From Pseudomonadota bacterium (GTDB taxonomy: Bacteria; Pseudomonadota; Alphaproteobacteria; Rhizobiales; Rhizobiaceae): a stretch of DNA of 12,118 nt. Under the pieces are notes generated by a model, which saw nothing but the letters and a program-made list of their open reading frames with translations, was not told where the DNA came from and made no database searches. The DNA lies in assembly GCA_023387715.1 (NCBI GenBank), contig JAEWHQ010000028.1, positions 1 through 12,118 on the forward strand, in the 5' to 3' direction. This document shows, one piece after another, positions 1 through 7,908 of the stretch; position 1 is the first letter of the stretch, and each line of letters opens with the position of its first letter. Position numbers and translations under genes: made by a program.

Positions 1-408
1 CCATGGTTCAGTGATTATTTTCGCCCGACAAAACGATCGCACTCGTTGGCATTAATTTCACTCAGCGCCGCGGCCTCTGCAATGATCTTGGCACTTTTGC
101 CAGCCAGCACACCATCAGCCATTATTCTTGGCATATTAATCGTCATGGGCTTTTTCGGGATTGGCTGGTATCCGATTTACTTGCTGGAAATGGCAGAGGC
201 AGCCCCCAAAAGCTCAATTGCTTCAACGGTGGCTTTTGCCTCAACCATATGTTTGGCAGTGATGGCGCTTTCGCCTTTTCTGTTCGGTCTTGTGACCGAC
301 CATTTTAATTATCAGACAGCGTGGCTGCTTTTAAACTTACCCGTGCTGATTACTGCCTTGCAGCTATTACGGCTTCGCGTTCATAAAACTCAACTGGGAG
401 GTGCTTGA
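1..408 (+). CDS. MFS transporter, C-terminal part (5' end outside window)
   Basis: The reading frame is open from base 1, so this is the last 135 codons of a longer gene. The visible part begins with a charged loop, WFSDYFRPTKR, that resembles the motif A repeat (G-x-x-S-D-R-type) between helices 8 and 9 of major facilitator proteins. It is followed by four hydrophobic stretches at about visible residues 16-36, 40-60, 73-95 and 99-120, as expected for helices 9-12, and a short basic tail. It is an inner-membrane secondary transporter; the substrate cannot be told from this half. It converges on nagA, and its last two codons plus stop lie inside a palindrome shared with nagA. An in-frame TTG at 46 is not a credible start, because the upstream frame already codes for the conserved loop. 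Whether it belongs functionally to the recycling locus is unknown. Confidence 0.8.
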   Translation, partial: PWFSDYFRPTKRSHSLALISLSAAASAMILALLPASTPSAIILGILIVMGFFGIGWYPIYLLEMAEAAPKSSIASTVAFASTICLAVMALSPFLFGLVTDHFNYQTAWLLLNLPVLITALQLLRLRVHKTQLGGA

Positions 409-428
409 GAGTTAACTCTCAAGCACCT
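399..428. terminator. 30-bp perfect palindrome, probable bidirectional terminator
   Basis: The 15-base arm AGGTGCTTGAGAGTT is followed directly by its exact reverse complement, with the centre between 413 and 414. The stop codon of the MFS gene (406-408) and that of nagA (421-419) lie symmetrically inside it, so both genes end in the same sequence GGTGCTTGA (Gly-Ala-stop). In RNA from either strand it would fold into a long stem with a small TTAA loop. There is no clear T-run after either arm, so classical intrinsic termination is not certain; it may instead protect the 3' ends from exonucleases. Confidence 0.65.
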
Positions 429-1576
429 GCAATCCAAGTGCGGCGCACTTGAAGTTCATCATCCAGATGCACCAAATCCGCACGCAATCCTGCACGGATA
501 AAACCCCTATCTGCCAAACGTAAAAAACGCGCCGGATAAGATGTCGCCATTGCAAGCGATGTAGCTAAGCTCAAATCAAGCATTTCAACACCAAAACGAA
601 CCGCTGCGGCCATATCGAGATCAGAACCGGCAATGGTGCCATCAGCAAGGGTAAGCTTCGGCAAGCCATCGCCTACACTACGGCTGACCGTGCGACCATG
701 CAGATCAAAACTATTTTTGTCAGAGCCAACCAAGCTCATCGCATCGGTGACAAAAAACAGTTTTCCCTCACCCATATTGGCGTGTTTGGCACGGATCGCC
801 ACACGCAGGCTCATCGGGTCAATATGATGGCCATCTGCAATAATACCGCCCCAAACCGCCGGATGATCCAGTGCCGCACCAACTACCCCCGGTGCGCGAC
901 TGCCAAGCTGGCTCATCGCATTGAACAAATGGGTGACACCATGAGCGCCCGCTTCAAACAGCTTTGTTGCAGCTTCTGCTGTTGCATCCGTGTGCCCAAG
1001 ACAAACAATAACACCATTAGCCGATAATTTCTCCACCTGAGCAGCGCTCACCTGCTCTGCCGCCATTGTAACCAGTAAGGCATCAATATGTTTTGCAGCT
1101 TCAACCATTGCGGCCACATCGTCATCGCTGACAGGGCGCATGAATTTAGGCAAATGCACGCCCTTGCGTGCAGGTGCAATATGCGGGCCTTCCAAATGCA
1201 AACCGACAACGCCTGCATTTTCATCCATCACGGCAATAGCCGCCGCAATGGCTTGCTCAGATTTTTCCTGCACATCGGTGATCAGTGTCGGCAGCATGCT
1301 TGTTGTGCCAAACGGGCGGTGAGCCCCAGCCATAATACGCATATTTTCAGCGGTTGGCGCATCGTTGAGCATGATACCGCCACCGCCATTAACCTGCGCA
1401 TCAATAAAGCCCGGCGCTAAAATACCACCATCCAGGTAGATCTGCGGCAGGTTTGCGTCAATGTCATTTTCAGCAACAATCGCTTCAATGCGGCCTTCAC
1501 GAACAATCACAGCCTTATGATTAGTCAAGCGTTCGCCGTCAAAAACCCGTGCGCCTTTTAAACTATAAGCATTCAT
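419..1576 (-). CDS. nagA: N-acetylglucosamine-6-phosphate deacetylase
   Basis: This cytoplasmic amidohydrolase converts GlcNAc-6-P to GlcN-6-P and acetate, the step after MurQ in MurNAc salvage. With the start chosen here it has 385 residues, the usual size. Visible motifs are the N-terminal beta-sandwich strand ending PGFIDAQVNGGGG, the metal ligands in LEGPH (Glu129), GHTDAT (His195) and THLFNAM (His216), the ADGHH segment, and the catalytic Asp278 in FFVTDAMS. The order and spacing agree with E. coli NagA. An in-frame ATG twelve codons upstream (1612) has no ribosome binding site, whereas the ATG at 1576 follows GGAGA with a 7-base gap, so I take the latter. It is a separate transcription unit from the main minus-strand block, because the plus-strand GNAT gene lies between. 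It ends in a palindrome shared with the MFS gene. Confidence 0.95.
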   Translation of the reverse strand: MNAYSLKGARVFDGERLTNHKAVIVREGRIEAIVAENDIDANLPQIYLDGGILAPGFIDAQVNGGGGIMLNDAPTAENMRIMAGAHRPFGTTSMLPTLITDVQEKSEQAIAAAIAVMDENAGVVGLHLEGPHIAPARKGVHLPKFMRPVSDDDVAAMVEAAKHIDALLVTMAAEQVSAAQVEKLSANGVIVCLGHTDATAEAATKLFEAGAHGVTHLFNAMSQLGSRAPGVVGAALDHPAVWGGIIADGHHIDPMSLRVAIRAKHANMGEGKLFFVTDAMSLVGSDKNSFDLHGRTVSRSVGDGLPKLTLADGTIAGSDLDMAAAVRFGVEMLDLSLATSLAMATSYPARFLRLADRGFIRAGLRADLVHLDDELQVRRTWIAGA

Positions 1577-1641
1577 CAGACTGTCTCCGTCAGTGTATTG
1601 TGTCATAAGCATTTTAATGGCGGCAACGCCTTAAATCCGCA

Positions 1642-1672
1642 TTGACAGAAGGCGATAAAAACCGCCTATGCT
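1642..1672 (+). promoter_or_regulatory. Possible promoter for the GNAT gene
   Basis: A perfect -35 element TTGACA (1642-1647) is followed by TATGCT (1667-1672, four of six matches to TATAAT) with a long 19-base spacer. It would start transcription about 50 bases before the GNAT start codon at 1727. The spacer is longer than ideal, so this is a candidate only. The 150 bases between the two divergent starts (1577-1726) must also hold the nagA promoter; on the minus strand TTGCCG-N18-CACAAT just ahead of the nagA ribosome binding site is a weak possibility. Confidence 0.35.
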
Positions 1673-1726
1673 TTCACTTAAATTATCGAGCATAACGCTC
1701 CGTTTTATTCTCATCGGACAACCGAA

Positions 1727-2158
1727 ATGACCACAGAATTTGAAATTACCGCCACACCTTCCGTCGATGACCTCGCTTTTGTCGGTCAACAATTATCAGC
1801 TTTTAACGATGCTGATGTTGGTGCTTCTGATCGCACATCACTTGCTGTTTTCGTACGTGATGAAAATGGCAAAATACTGGCTGGTATTTCAGGTTATACG
1901 GCTTGGGGCTGGCTCTATATTCAGTGGCTTTGGGTCGATAGTTCCTTACGCGGCCAACGCGTGGCCGGAAAAATGTTGCAAGCCGCAGAAGATGAAGCGC
2001 TGGCACGCGGATGCTATAGTGCGCTGATCGATACTTTTAGCCCTGTCGCTAAAATTGCTTATGAACGTCAGGGCTATGAAGTTTTTGGTGAGCTGCCCGA
2101 TTTTCCCATCGGGCGCACCCGCAGCTTTCTTAAAAAACGCCTTGCAAACGCCAGTTAA
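1727..2158 (+). CDS. GNAT-family N-acetyltransferase
   Basis: The 143-residue protein has the length and layout of a single-domain GCN5-related acetyltransferase, which moves an acetyl group from acetyl-CoA to an amine. The strand around residues 63-71 (YIQWLWVDS) leads into motif A, with the acetyl-CoA pyrophosphate loop R75-G-Q-R-V-A-G81 and the following helix. Motif B appears as the A-Y-E-R-Q-G-Y-E stretch near 111-118. There is no signal peptide, so it is cytoplasmic. It is the only complete plus-strand gene here and sits between nagA (divergent) and anmK (convergent, 8 bases apart). The position suggests, but does not show, a link to amino sugars or peptides released by murein recycling. 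The acceptor cannot be predicted from sequence. The ribosome binding site is weak. Confidence 0.85.
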   Translation: MTTEFEITATPSVDDLAFVGQQLSAFNDADVGASDRTSLAVFVRDENGKILAGISGYTAWGWLYIQWLWVDSSLRGQRVAGKMLQAAEDEALARGCYSALIDTFSPVAKIAYERQGYEVFGELPDFPIGRTRSFLKKRLANAS

Positions 2159-2166
2159 TTCGTTGA

Positions 2167-3282
2167 TTAACCAGCTATCCGGCCGCCGGTCATTGGTGCC
2201 GGCACGCCGGTTGTGCCCGGATAGCTGATCGGCAGGCCACGCAATGCGCGCACAGCCAAAAACGCGAAACATTCTGCTTCAACCGCATCGCCGCGCCAGC
2301 CAAATGTTTCAGCTTGTACCGCTTCAACACCTGCGCGCTCGCCCAGCATTTTCATCATTGCCGGATTATGACGACCGCCGCCGCTCACAGCCAGACGTTT
2401 TGGGCGGTGCGGCAACAGATCCAGCGCTTTGCCCACAGCACTTGCAGTGAAAGCGGTGAGTGTGGCGGCACCGTTTTCAAGCTCCAGCCCGTCAGCCATG
2501 CTGGCGCCAAAGTCAAAACGATCCAGCGATTTTGGATAGGGAGCGGTCAGATATTTATGCTCCAGCAATTTGGCAAGACGTGCCTCATCGACCTTGCCTG
2601 CAAGCCCCAGAGCACCATCGCGATCCATTTCAGCACCGGTATGCGCCTTGATAAAATCATTCAACGGCGCGTTGGCAGGACCGGTATCAAAAGCCACAAC
2701 GGCATCTGCACCATCCCACCAGGTCACATTGGCAACGCCGCCCAAATTAAGCACAGCTGTTTCACCGCTGGCATCAGCACCTTTCAGCAATGCCGCATGA
2801 TAAACAGCTGAAAGCGGTGCGCCCTGACCACCGGCACGCATATCAGCGGTGCGGAAATCATAAACAACTTTAGTGCCCAGCAACTCGCTCATCAAAGCGC
2901 CGTCGCCAAGCTGGCGGGTATCACCCAAACGCTCTTTGGTTGGCGCACGATGCAGCACTGTCTGGCCATGAAAACCAACAACGCCGATATCAGCCATGGT
3001 CAGACCGCTTTCGGTCACCAGCTCACGAACAGCAGCGGATTGTGCTCTGGTCAGCGCTTCTTCAGCCGTTTTGAAAATTTCCGGTTCTGGTCCGTCAAAA
3101 CCCCATTTCAGCGCTTGTGCCAAGGTTTCTTCCAACAGATCACGGATTTCCTGCGGATAGGGTTTAAGCGCATATGCACCAAACTCAGTGACGCTCTCGC
3201 CATCGGTTTTTAAAAGTGCCACATCCACATTGCCATCAAGAACAGTTCCGGTCATCAGACCAACGGCCCATACAGGTTTCAT
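2167..3282 (-). CDS. anmK: Anhydro-N-acetylmuramic acid kinase
   Basis: AnmK cleaves the 1,6-anhydro ring of anhydro-MurNAc and phosphorylates it with ATP, giving MurNAc-6-P, the substrate of MurQ. At 371 residues it has the normal family length. Visible motifs are [10 protein letters not shown] (residues 8-17, the phosphate-binding loop), FHGQT (104-108), DTRQLGDG, the sugar-binding segment [30 protein letters not shown] with the likely catalytic Asp199 (equivalent to Asp182 in Pseudomonas aeruginosa AnmK), SGGGRHNP and the C-terminal TGG. The loop has Thr-Val where E. coli-type enzymes have Ser-Ser, a conservative change. It is the last gene of the minus-strand block, 11 bases after the serine hydrolase gene. 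Its ribosome binding sequence TAGGA overlaps that gene's TAG stop, which points to translational coupling. Its substrate arises from lytic transglycosylase products, so the locus must handle anhydro-muropeptides. Confidence 0.95.
   Translation of the reverse strand: MKPVWAVGLMTGTVLDGNVDVALLKTDGESVTEFGAYALKPYPQEIRDLLEETLAQALKWGFDGPEPEIFKTAEEALTRAQSAAVRELVTESGLTMADIGVVGFHGQTVLHRAPTKERLGDTRQLGDGALMSELLGTKVVYDFRTADMRAGGQGAPLSAVYHAALLKGADASGETAVLNLGGVANVTWWDGADAVVAFDTGPANAPLNDFIKAHTGAEMDRDGALGLAGKVDEARLAKLLEHKYLTAPYPKSLDRFDFGASMADGLELENGAATLTAFTASAVGKALDLLPHRPKRLAVSGGGRHNPAMMKMLGERAGVEAVQAETFGWRGDAVEAECFAFLAVRALRGLPISYPGTTGVPAPMTGGRIAG
2172..2227. repeat. 11-bp inverted repeat at the anmK 3' end
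   Basis: CAGCTATCCGG (2172-2182) and its exact reverse complement CCGGATAGCTG (2217-2227) flank 34 bases that are themselves GC-rich and self-complementary (for example GTGCCGGCAC at 2197-2206). The inner end of the repeat is inside the last codons of anmK and the outer arm stops just before its TAA. GNAT and anmK converge here, so the structure would lie at the 3' end of both messages and could act as a bidirectional terminator or 3' stabiliser. No T-run follows. Coding constraint alone could explain part of it. Confidence 0.45.
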
Positions 3283-3293
3283 GTCTTAAATTC

Positions 3294-4289
3294 CTAGGCT
3301 TGAGAGATAAGATCGCCAACAGCTATGCGCAGCGACACGATTTGACTGTCAAAATGACGGGTAGGATGAATGCGATTGGTGAGCAATGTCCATGCCCGAC
3401 CTTTCTCAAAATCAACCCATAAACCAGTGCCGGTAAAACCGGTATGGCCGATTGTTTCAGCCGAGCAGACAGAGCCGCCCGCCCAGCCTTGATGTGCGCG
3501 TTCAAAACCATGCGTACGGCTGGATGATAAAGGCGTGCGCATCCAGTCAATCACCTGTTTGCTGGCACCACTGCCATTCAACAGGCCTTCGCCGAAATTA
3601 AGAACCGATGCGGCTGTACCAAAAAGACCCGCATGGCCTGCCCCTTGTAAGGCGCTACAATTATCATCATGCACTTCGCCGCAAAGGATACGGTGGCGCC
3701 AAGTGCAATCTTCGGTCGCAGCCGTTTGATCGGCATCCGTGTCCCAAGCAAAACCTTTGCCTGCATCCATTTCACGGATAGTTTTGTGTGCCAGACGCTC
3801 AAGCACAAAACCCAGCAAAATGAAATTGATATCGGAATAAACCGGTGCAACGGCTTTCCATTCGCGTTGCATAATGAATGTGCGCAATAAATCCGCGTCG
3901 CGGCCATAAGTATAGATTGGTTCTACCGCCGGAAACGGTGTCTGATGCCCCAAACACTGGCGAAATGTTACCTTCCGCTCCCAGGCATTGGCATTATATT
4001 GGCGCAAATCCGGCAGGTGGCTTATTAAAGGCGCGTCAAGATCAATAACACTTTGCTCGGCCAGTTCCAGAATGCGCGGCGTGGTGAAAAGCACTTTGGT
4101 CAACGATGCCAGATCAAACCATGTGTCTTCACGCATTGCCCGTTCAGACGGCACAATTTGTGCGCGCCCGATTGCCTTGACTTTACGTGTTCCGTCGGCT
4201 TCGACCAGACCTAAGACAGCGCCCGGTATGCGACCGGCTTTGACCGCTTCTTCAACAATGCCAGTAGCTTGGGTGAAACCTTCGCTCAT
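3294..4289 (-). CDS. Cytoplasmic serine hydrolase, beta-lactamase/class C fold
   Basis: The 331-residue protein belongs to the PF00144 family of active-site serine hydrolases. The catalytic triad-like motifs are SLTK (Ser62 to Lys65), Y151-S-D (the YxN motif with Asp in place of Asn) and H282-T-G (the KTG motif). GEVHDDN near 204-210 and GHAGLFGTA near 218-226 are typical of this family. There is no signal peptide (it opens MSEGFTQATGIVEEAV), so unlike a true beta-lactamase or PBP it should act in the cytoplasm. It lies between the importer ATPase and anmK; the start ATG follows the ATPase TAA by one base. A longer reading frame back to 4355 would overlap the ATPase and place untypical residues at the N-terminus. 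From context I infer an amidase or peptidase acting on imported muropeptides, similar to AmiE (YbbE) in the Bacillus subtilis MurNAc operon, which I recall as a member of the same family. Substrate not proven. Confidence 0.85.
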   Translation of the reverse strand: MSEGFTQATGIVEEAVKAGRIPGAVLGLVEADGTRKVKAIGRAQIVPSERAMREDTWFDLASLTKVLFTTPRILELAEQSVIDLDAPLISHLPDLRQYNANAWERKVTFRQCLGHQTPFPAVEPIYTYGRDADLLRTFIMQREWKAVAPVYSDINFILLGFVLERLAHKTIREMDAGKGFAWDTDADQTAATEDCTWRHRILCGEVHDDNCSALQGAGHAGLFGTAASVLNFGEGLLNGSGASKQVIDWMRTPLSSSRTHGFERAHQGWAGGSVCSAETIGHTGFTGTGLWVDFEKGRAWTLLTNRIHPTRHFDSQIVSLRIAVGDLISQA

Positions 4290-4290
4290 T

Positions 4291-6042
4291 TTATGCCTCT
4301 GCCCGTGCCATATGATCGGCACCATAATGCAGCCAATCGGCAGCCGGTGGCTCATAGCCTAAAGGGCGTACCAATGACGGCACCTGACGGGAATCCAACG
4401 TGAAATGCTCATTGCGCTTAGAAACACTCGGCACAGCTGAAATCAAACGCTTGGTATAAGAATGTTGCGGCTTGGAAAGCACCGAAGCTGCATCGCCAAT
4501 TTCAACAAGCTGCCCCGCATAAACAACCGCCACACGGTGGGCAATACGCTCAACCACCGCCATATCATGCGAAACAAAAAGATAAGCAAGGCCATATTCT
4601 TTTTGCAAATCGACAAGAAGTTCCAGCACTTTTGCCTGCACCGAGACGTCCAGTGCCGAAACTGCTTCATCAAGCACCAGCACAGACGGATTGAGCATCA
4701 GCGCACGCGCAATGCACAAACGCTGGCGCTGACCACCAGAAAACTGATGCGGATAACGCAGCAAACTATCTTCAGGCAAACCAACGCGCTTCAACAGCGC
4801 AATCATTTTGGCCTTTACTTCAGCCGTGCGGCTGCCGCCTGCGGCAATGACCGGCTCGGCCAGAATTTCATCAACGCGCAGACGCGGGTTAAGCGACGCA
4901 TAAGGGTTCTGGAACACCATCTGCACCGGTGCATCCGCATTGCCATGCGCTGACTTCACCACATTGGTTTCAAATGCGCCGCGTGTTGCTTTCACAAGCC
5001 CCAAAATGGCGCGGGCTGTGGTGGATTTACCCGAGCCACTTTCACCGACAATTGCCAGAGTTTCACCCGGCATCAGATCAAAATCAACACCATCCACCGC
5101 ATGAACATTACCGGTTGTACGGGCAAAAAGACCGGATTTGACCGAGAAGCGAACCGTCAGATCGTCCACTTTAAGGGCTGGTTTTTCACCATCTTCTACT
5201 GGCGGACGCTGATAATCATGGCGCACCGCTGCACCATTTTCAAAATGCGGCACAGCCTGCAAAAGATGCTGCGTATAAGCATGTTGCGGGCGATCCAGCA
5301 CATCGGAAATCGTGCCCTGTTCGACCACCTGGCCGGACTGCATCACCATCACCTTGTCGGCAATACCAGCTACAAGACCAATATCATGGGTGATGAAAAT
5401 CATCCCCATATTGGTTTCACGTTTTAGTTCGCCCAACAAGGCCATAATCTGCGCCTGCACGGTCACATCAAGCGCCGTTGTCGGCTCATCCGCAATCAGC
5501 AAACGCGGATTGCAAGCCAGCGCAATGGCAATCATCACACGCTGCAACATACCGCCGGAAAACTGGTTCGGGCTATATTTCAAACGTCGCGCCGCATCCG
5601 GAATACGCACACGATCCAGCGCATCCTTTGCCGCCGCATGGGCTTGGCTGCCTGTCAGGCCGCGATGCAGCCGGAAAGATTCCTCAATCTGCGTTCCGAT
5701 GCTCAAAACAGGATTAAGCGAGGTCATCGGCTCCTGAAAAATCATGCCGATTTCCGCACCGCGGATTGTCGTCAGTTCTTTTTCCTGTGCCGTTGCCAGA
5801 TCAATGACCGAGCCATCAGCACGCTGGAAAAGCATTGAACCGCCAATAATGCTGCCGCCGCCAAAATCAACCAGACGATTGACCGAAAGCGAAGTGACGG
5901 ATTTACCTGAGCCACTTTCGCCGACAATCGCCATTGTCTCACCGGCATTCAGATCGAAACTAACACCGCGAACGATCTCATTAGCCTTTGGATCACGGCC
6001 AAAACCGACGCGCAGGTCTTTAACGGAAAGAAGAGCGGTCAC
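4291..6042 (-). CDS. ABC importer ATPase, two fused nucleotide-binding domains (peptide type)
   Basis: The 583-residue protein carries two complete ATPase domains of the oligopeptide/dipeptide/glutathione importer class. Domain 1: Walker A GESGSGKS at 41-48, Q-loop FQEPMTSLNP at 102-111, signature FSGGM at 161-165, Walker B LLIADEP ending at 187, and H-loop His219. Domain 2: Walker A at 333-340, Q-loop FQNPYASLNP, signature FSGGQ at 434-438, Walker B VLVLDEA and H-loop His492. All residues for ATP hydrolysis are present in both halves. It is therefore one chain doing the work of separate DppD and DppF, as in GsiA or YejF. The start is GTG at 6042, which overlaps the permease stop as GTGA and follows GGAGG by eight bases. 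It sits on the cytoplasmic face and powers the two permeases encoded just upstream. Confidence 0.95.
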   Translation of the reverse strand: MTALLSVKDLRVGFGRDPKANEIVRGVSFDLNAGETMAIVGESGSGKSVTSLSVNRLVDFGGGSIIGGSMLFQRADGSVIDLATAQEKELTTIRGAEIGMIFQEPMTSLNPVLSIGTQIEESFRLHRGLTGSQAHAAAKDALDRVRIPDAARRLKYSPNQFSGGMLQRVMIAIALACNPRLLIADEPTTALDVTVQAQIMALLGELKRETNMGMIFITHDIGLVAGIADKVMVMQSGQVVEQGTISDVLDRPQHAYTQHLLQAVPHFENGAAVRHDYQRPPVEDGEKPALKVDDLTVRFSVKSGLFARTTGNVHAVDGVDFDLMPGETLAIVGESGSGKSTTARAILGLVKATRGAFETNVVKSAHGNADAPVQMVFQNPYASLNPRLRVDEILAEPVIAAGGSRTAEVKAKMIALLKRVGLPEDSLLRYPHQFSGGQRQRLCIARALMLNPSVLVLDEAVSALDVSVQAKVLELLVDLQKEYGLAYLFVSHDMAVVERIAHRVAVVYAGQLVEIGDAASVLSKPQHSYTKRLISAVPSVSKRNEHFTLDSRQVPSLVRPLGYEPPAADWLHYGADHMARAEA

Positions 6043-6878
6043 GATGCGGTCCTCCGCGTCTTAGGATCGAGAATATCGCGAAGCGCATCACCGAGCAGAT
6101 TGAAACCAAGAATACCGATCATAATGGCCAGCGCCGGGAAAATCAGCAGCCATGGAGCGCTTTCCATCAGGTTGCGCGCATCAGCCAGCATCAGGCCAAG
6201 CGATGATGCAGGCGGCTGTGTACCAAGGCCAAGGAAGCTCAGCCCTGCTTCGGTCAGCAATGACCAGGCAAGTGCCAGCGTAATTTGCACCGTCAAGGGT
6301 GCAACCAGATTAAGCAGCAAATGGCGTGTTAAGATGTAAAAACGGCTGCTGCCGAAAGTGCGCGCCGCATCGACAAAATCACGCGAACGCAACGACAATG
6401 CAGGCCCGCGCACAACACGGGTGAAAATCGGTGTATAAACAATCGCAATCGCAGCAATACTGGTGCCAACACCCGGCCCCACCACAGTGATGATGAGAAG
6501 TGCGAGCAAAATTGCCGGAAATGCCAGCAGCACATCCATCACACGCATAACCGCGCCATCCCACCAACGGCCAAACCATGCAGCGGTCAGTCCCAGAACT
6601 GTGCCGGCAAGCGTTGCAATGGCAACAGCGGCAAAGCCCACCATAAAGGATTGCGTGATACCCGTCATCAAACGGCTCATCACATCACGGCCGAAAAGAT
6701 CGGTGCCCATCCAATACGTACTGTTTGGCGCCTGCAAACGGTCGATACGATATTGCATCAGCGGATCATGCGGGGTCAGCCCCACATAGCCCATAACGGC
6801 CACGATCAGATAAACAACAATGATAACACCACCGATGCGACCGCTCGGATGGGAGAAAATCGAACGAAGAAGTTGCAT
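6039..6878 (-). CDS. ABC importer permease, DppC/OppC type
   Basis: This 279-residue inner-membrane protein has an N-terminal helix (about 14-34), a periplasmic segment with the family sequence WMGTDLFGRDVMSRL at 56-70, and then five further hydrophobic segments (about 78-100, 112-134, 138-156, 198-218, 242-262). The cytoplasmic EAA loop that docks onto the ATPase is the stretch at 168-195, with AARTFG and a downstream N-L-V-A-P-L. The short ending -DILDPKTRR is also typical of DppC-like permeases. It is shorter than YejE-type permeases. The start ATG shares its A with the TGA of the preceding permease (TGATG) and has a strong GGAGGAA site, so the two subunits should be made in equal amounts. 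It pairs with the DppB-like permease to form the pore. Confidence 0.93.
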   Translation of the reverse strand: MQLLRSIFSHPSGRIGGVIIVVYLIVAVMGYVGLTPHDPLMQYRIDRLQAPNSTYWMGTDLFGRDVMSRLMTGITQSFMVGFAAVAIATLAGTVLGLTAAWFGRWWDGAVMRVMDVLLAFPAILLALLIITVVGPGVGTSIAAIAIVYTPIFTRVVRGPALSLRSRDFVDAARTFGSSRFYILTRHLLLNLVAPLTVQITLALAWSLLTEAGLSFLGLGTQPPASSLGLMLADARNLMESAPWLLIFPALAIMIGILGFNLLGDALRDILDPKTRRTAS

Positions 6879-7837
6879 CAGCGTTCCTCCATCCGGATAC
6901 GCGGATCGAGCGCCACATAGGCAAGATCAACAAGCAGATTAACAATCATGAAATTGAAAGCGATAAACAAAACTGCACCTTGCACCATCGCATAATCGCG
7001 CTGCAAAATAGCTTCAAGAACCATGCGGCCAAGACCCGGAAGCGCATAAATCTGCTCAACCAAAACCGCGCCGCCCAATAAATAGCCAAATTCCACACCG
7101 CACAATGTCACCACTGGTATCAGCGCATTCGGCAGCGCATGACGCCAAATCACTTTGCGTGCCGGCACACCTTTACTGCGCGCTGTACGCACATAATCAT
7201 CACCAAGCACGTCAAGCATCGCCGAGCGGGAAATACGGGTAACGGAAGCTGCAAATGCAAAGCCAAGCGTCAGTGACGGGAAAATCAACTGACCAAGATT
7301 AGCCAGCGGATCAACCCAGATCGTCACATATTCGCCCATGGTCGGCAAAATGCCAAAACCAGCCGAAAGAACATAAATAATCAAAAGACCAAGCACAAAA
7401 CTTGGTGTTGACTGACCGATCATCGCAAAAATACGCACGATCAGATCAGACGGGCGCTCATTGCGGGTTGCCGCATAGACACCCGCAGGCAAGCCCACAG
7501 CCAGCGCCACCACCATCGACATCAATGCCAATTGCAGTGTCAGCGGGAAACGCTCAAGAATAACATCAAGAACCGGCTTACCATAAGTAACCGACAAGCC
7601 CATATCGCCTTGCAGCATACCGGTCAGCCAGTGCCAGTATTGTGCCAGCCAGCTGCGATCAAGGCCAAAATATTCTGCCAGCGCCTGACGTTGCTGTGGT
7701 GTCAGAAGTCCTGCTTCTGTTCCAAGCATAGCCGTAATGGAATCCCCCGGCACCAAACGGATGGAGATGAAAACAAAAATCGATACTCCGACCATGACCA
7801 ATGGAAATGTCACTAGCCGCCGTGTCAGGTAACTCAT
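6878..7837 (-). CDS. ABC importer permease, DppB/OppB type
   Basis: The 319-residue protein begins MSYLTRRLVTFPLV, the classic N-terminus of DppB-like permeases (basic start, then helix 1 at about 9-27, then the RLVPGD motif). Five more hydrophobic segments follow. The EAA loop DYVRTARSKGVPARKVIWRH and following LPNALIPV match the consensus closely, and the protein ends DPRIRMEER. An in-frame ATG 15 codons upstream (7882) lies inside the stem-loop between this gene and the binding protein and adds residues foreign to the family, so I use the ATG at 7837, which follows AAGG by nine bases. It is the first of the tightly packed importer genes and overlaps the next permease by one base. Confidence 0.93.
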   Translation of the reverse strand: MSYLTRRLVTFPLVMVGVSIFVFISIRLVPGDSITAMLGTEAGLLTPQQRQALAEYFGLDRSWLAQYWHWLTGMLQGDMGLSVTYGKPVLDVILERFPLTLQLALMSMVVALAVGLPAGVYAATRNERPSDLIVRIFAMIGQSTPSFVLGLLIIYVLSAGFGILPTMGEYVTIWVDPLANLGQLIFPSLTLGFAFAASVTRISRSAMLDVLGDDYVRTARSKGVPARKVIWRHALPNALIPVVTLCGVEFGYLLGGAVLVEQIYALPGLGRMVLEAILQRDYAMVQGAVLFIAFNFMIVNLLVDLAYVALDPRIRMEER

Positions 7838-7867
7838 TGTGGCAGACCTTATCAGTGGATAAATCAA

Positions 7868-7908
7868 CCCGTCCGCCAGCATTTGAGCGCGTGCGGACGG
7901 GCTTTTTT
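7868..7908. terminator. Stem-loop between binding-protein and permease genes
   Basis: CCCGTCCGC (7868-7876) pairs exactly with GCGGACGGG (7893-7901), a 9-bp GC-rich stem with a 16-base loop. On the plus strand six T follow (7903-7908). On the minus strand, the direction of the genes, the stem is followed by TTGATTTAT, a weaker T-rich tract. It lies 14 bases past the binding-protein stop and 30 bases ahead of the permease start. By analogy with other ABC importer operons it likely stops most transcripts and protects the upstream message, so binding protein is made in excess over the membrane subunits. Confidence 0.7.

Noticed and set aside
633..1420. Plus-strand open frames across nagA
   Set aside because: They are antisense to a clear NagA with intact active site, have low-complexity Cys/His/Arg-rich translations and no ribosome binding sites.
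1651..1666. Hairpin GGCG...CGCC between nagA and the GNAT gene
   Set aside because: Only four perfect pairs plus a wobble; overlaps the possible promoter spacer and is expected by chance.
3294..4289. Antibiotic-resistance beta-lactamase
   Set aside because: There is no signal peptide, the third motif is HTG, and it is embedded in a recycling operon; the fold is shared by many esterases and amidases.
3294..4355. Longer N-terminus for the serine hydrolase starting at 4355
   Set aside because: It would overlap the ATPase gene by 65 bases and adds residues unlike the family; the ATG at 4289 directly after the ATPase stop fits better.
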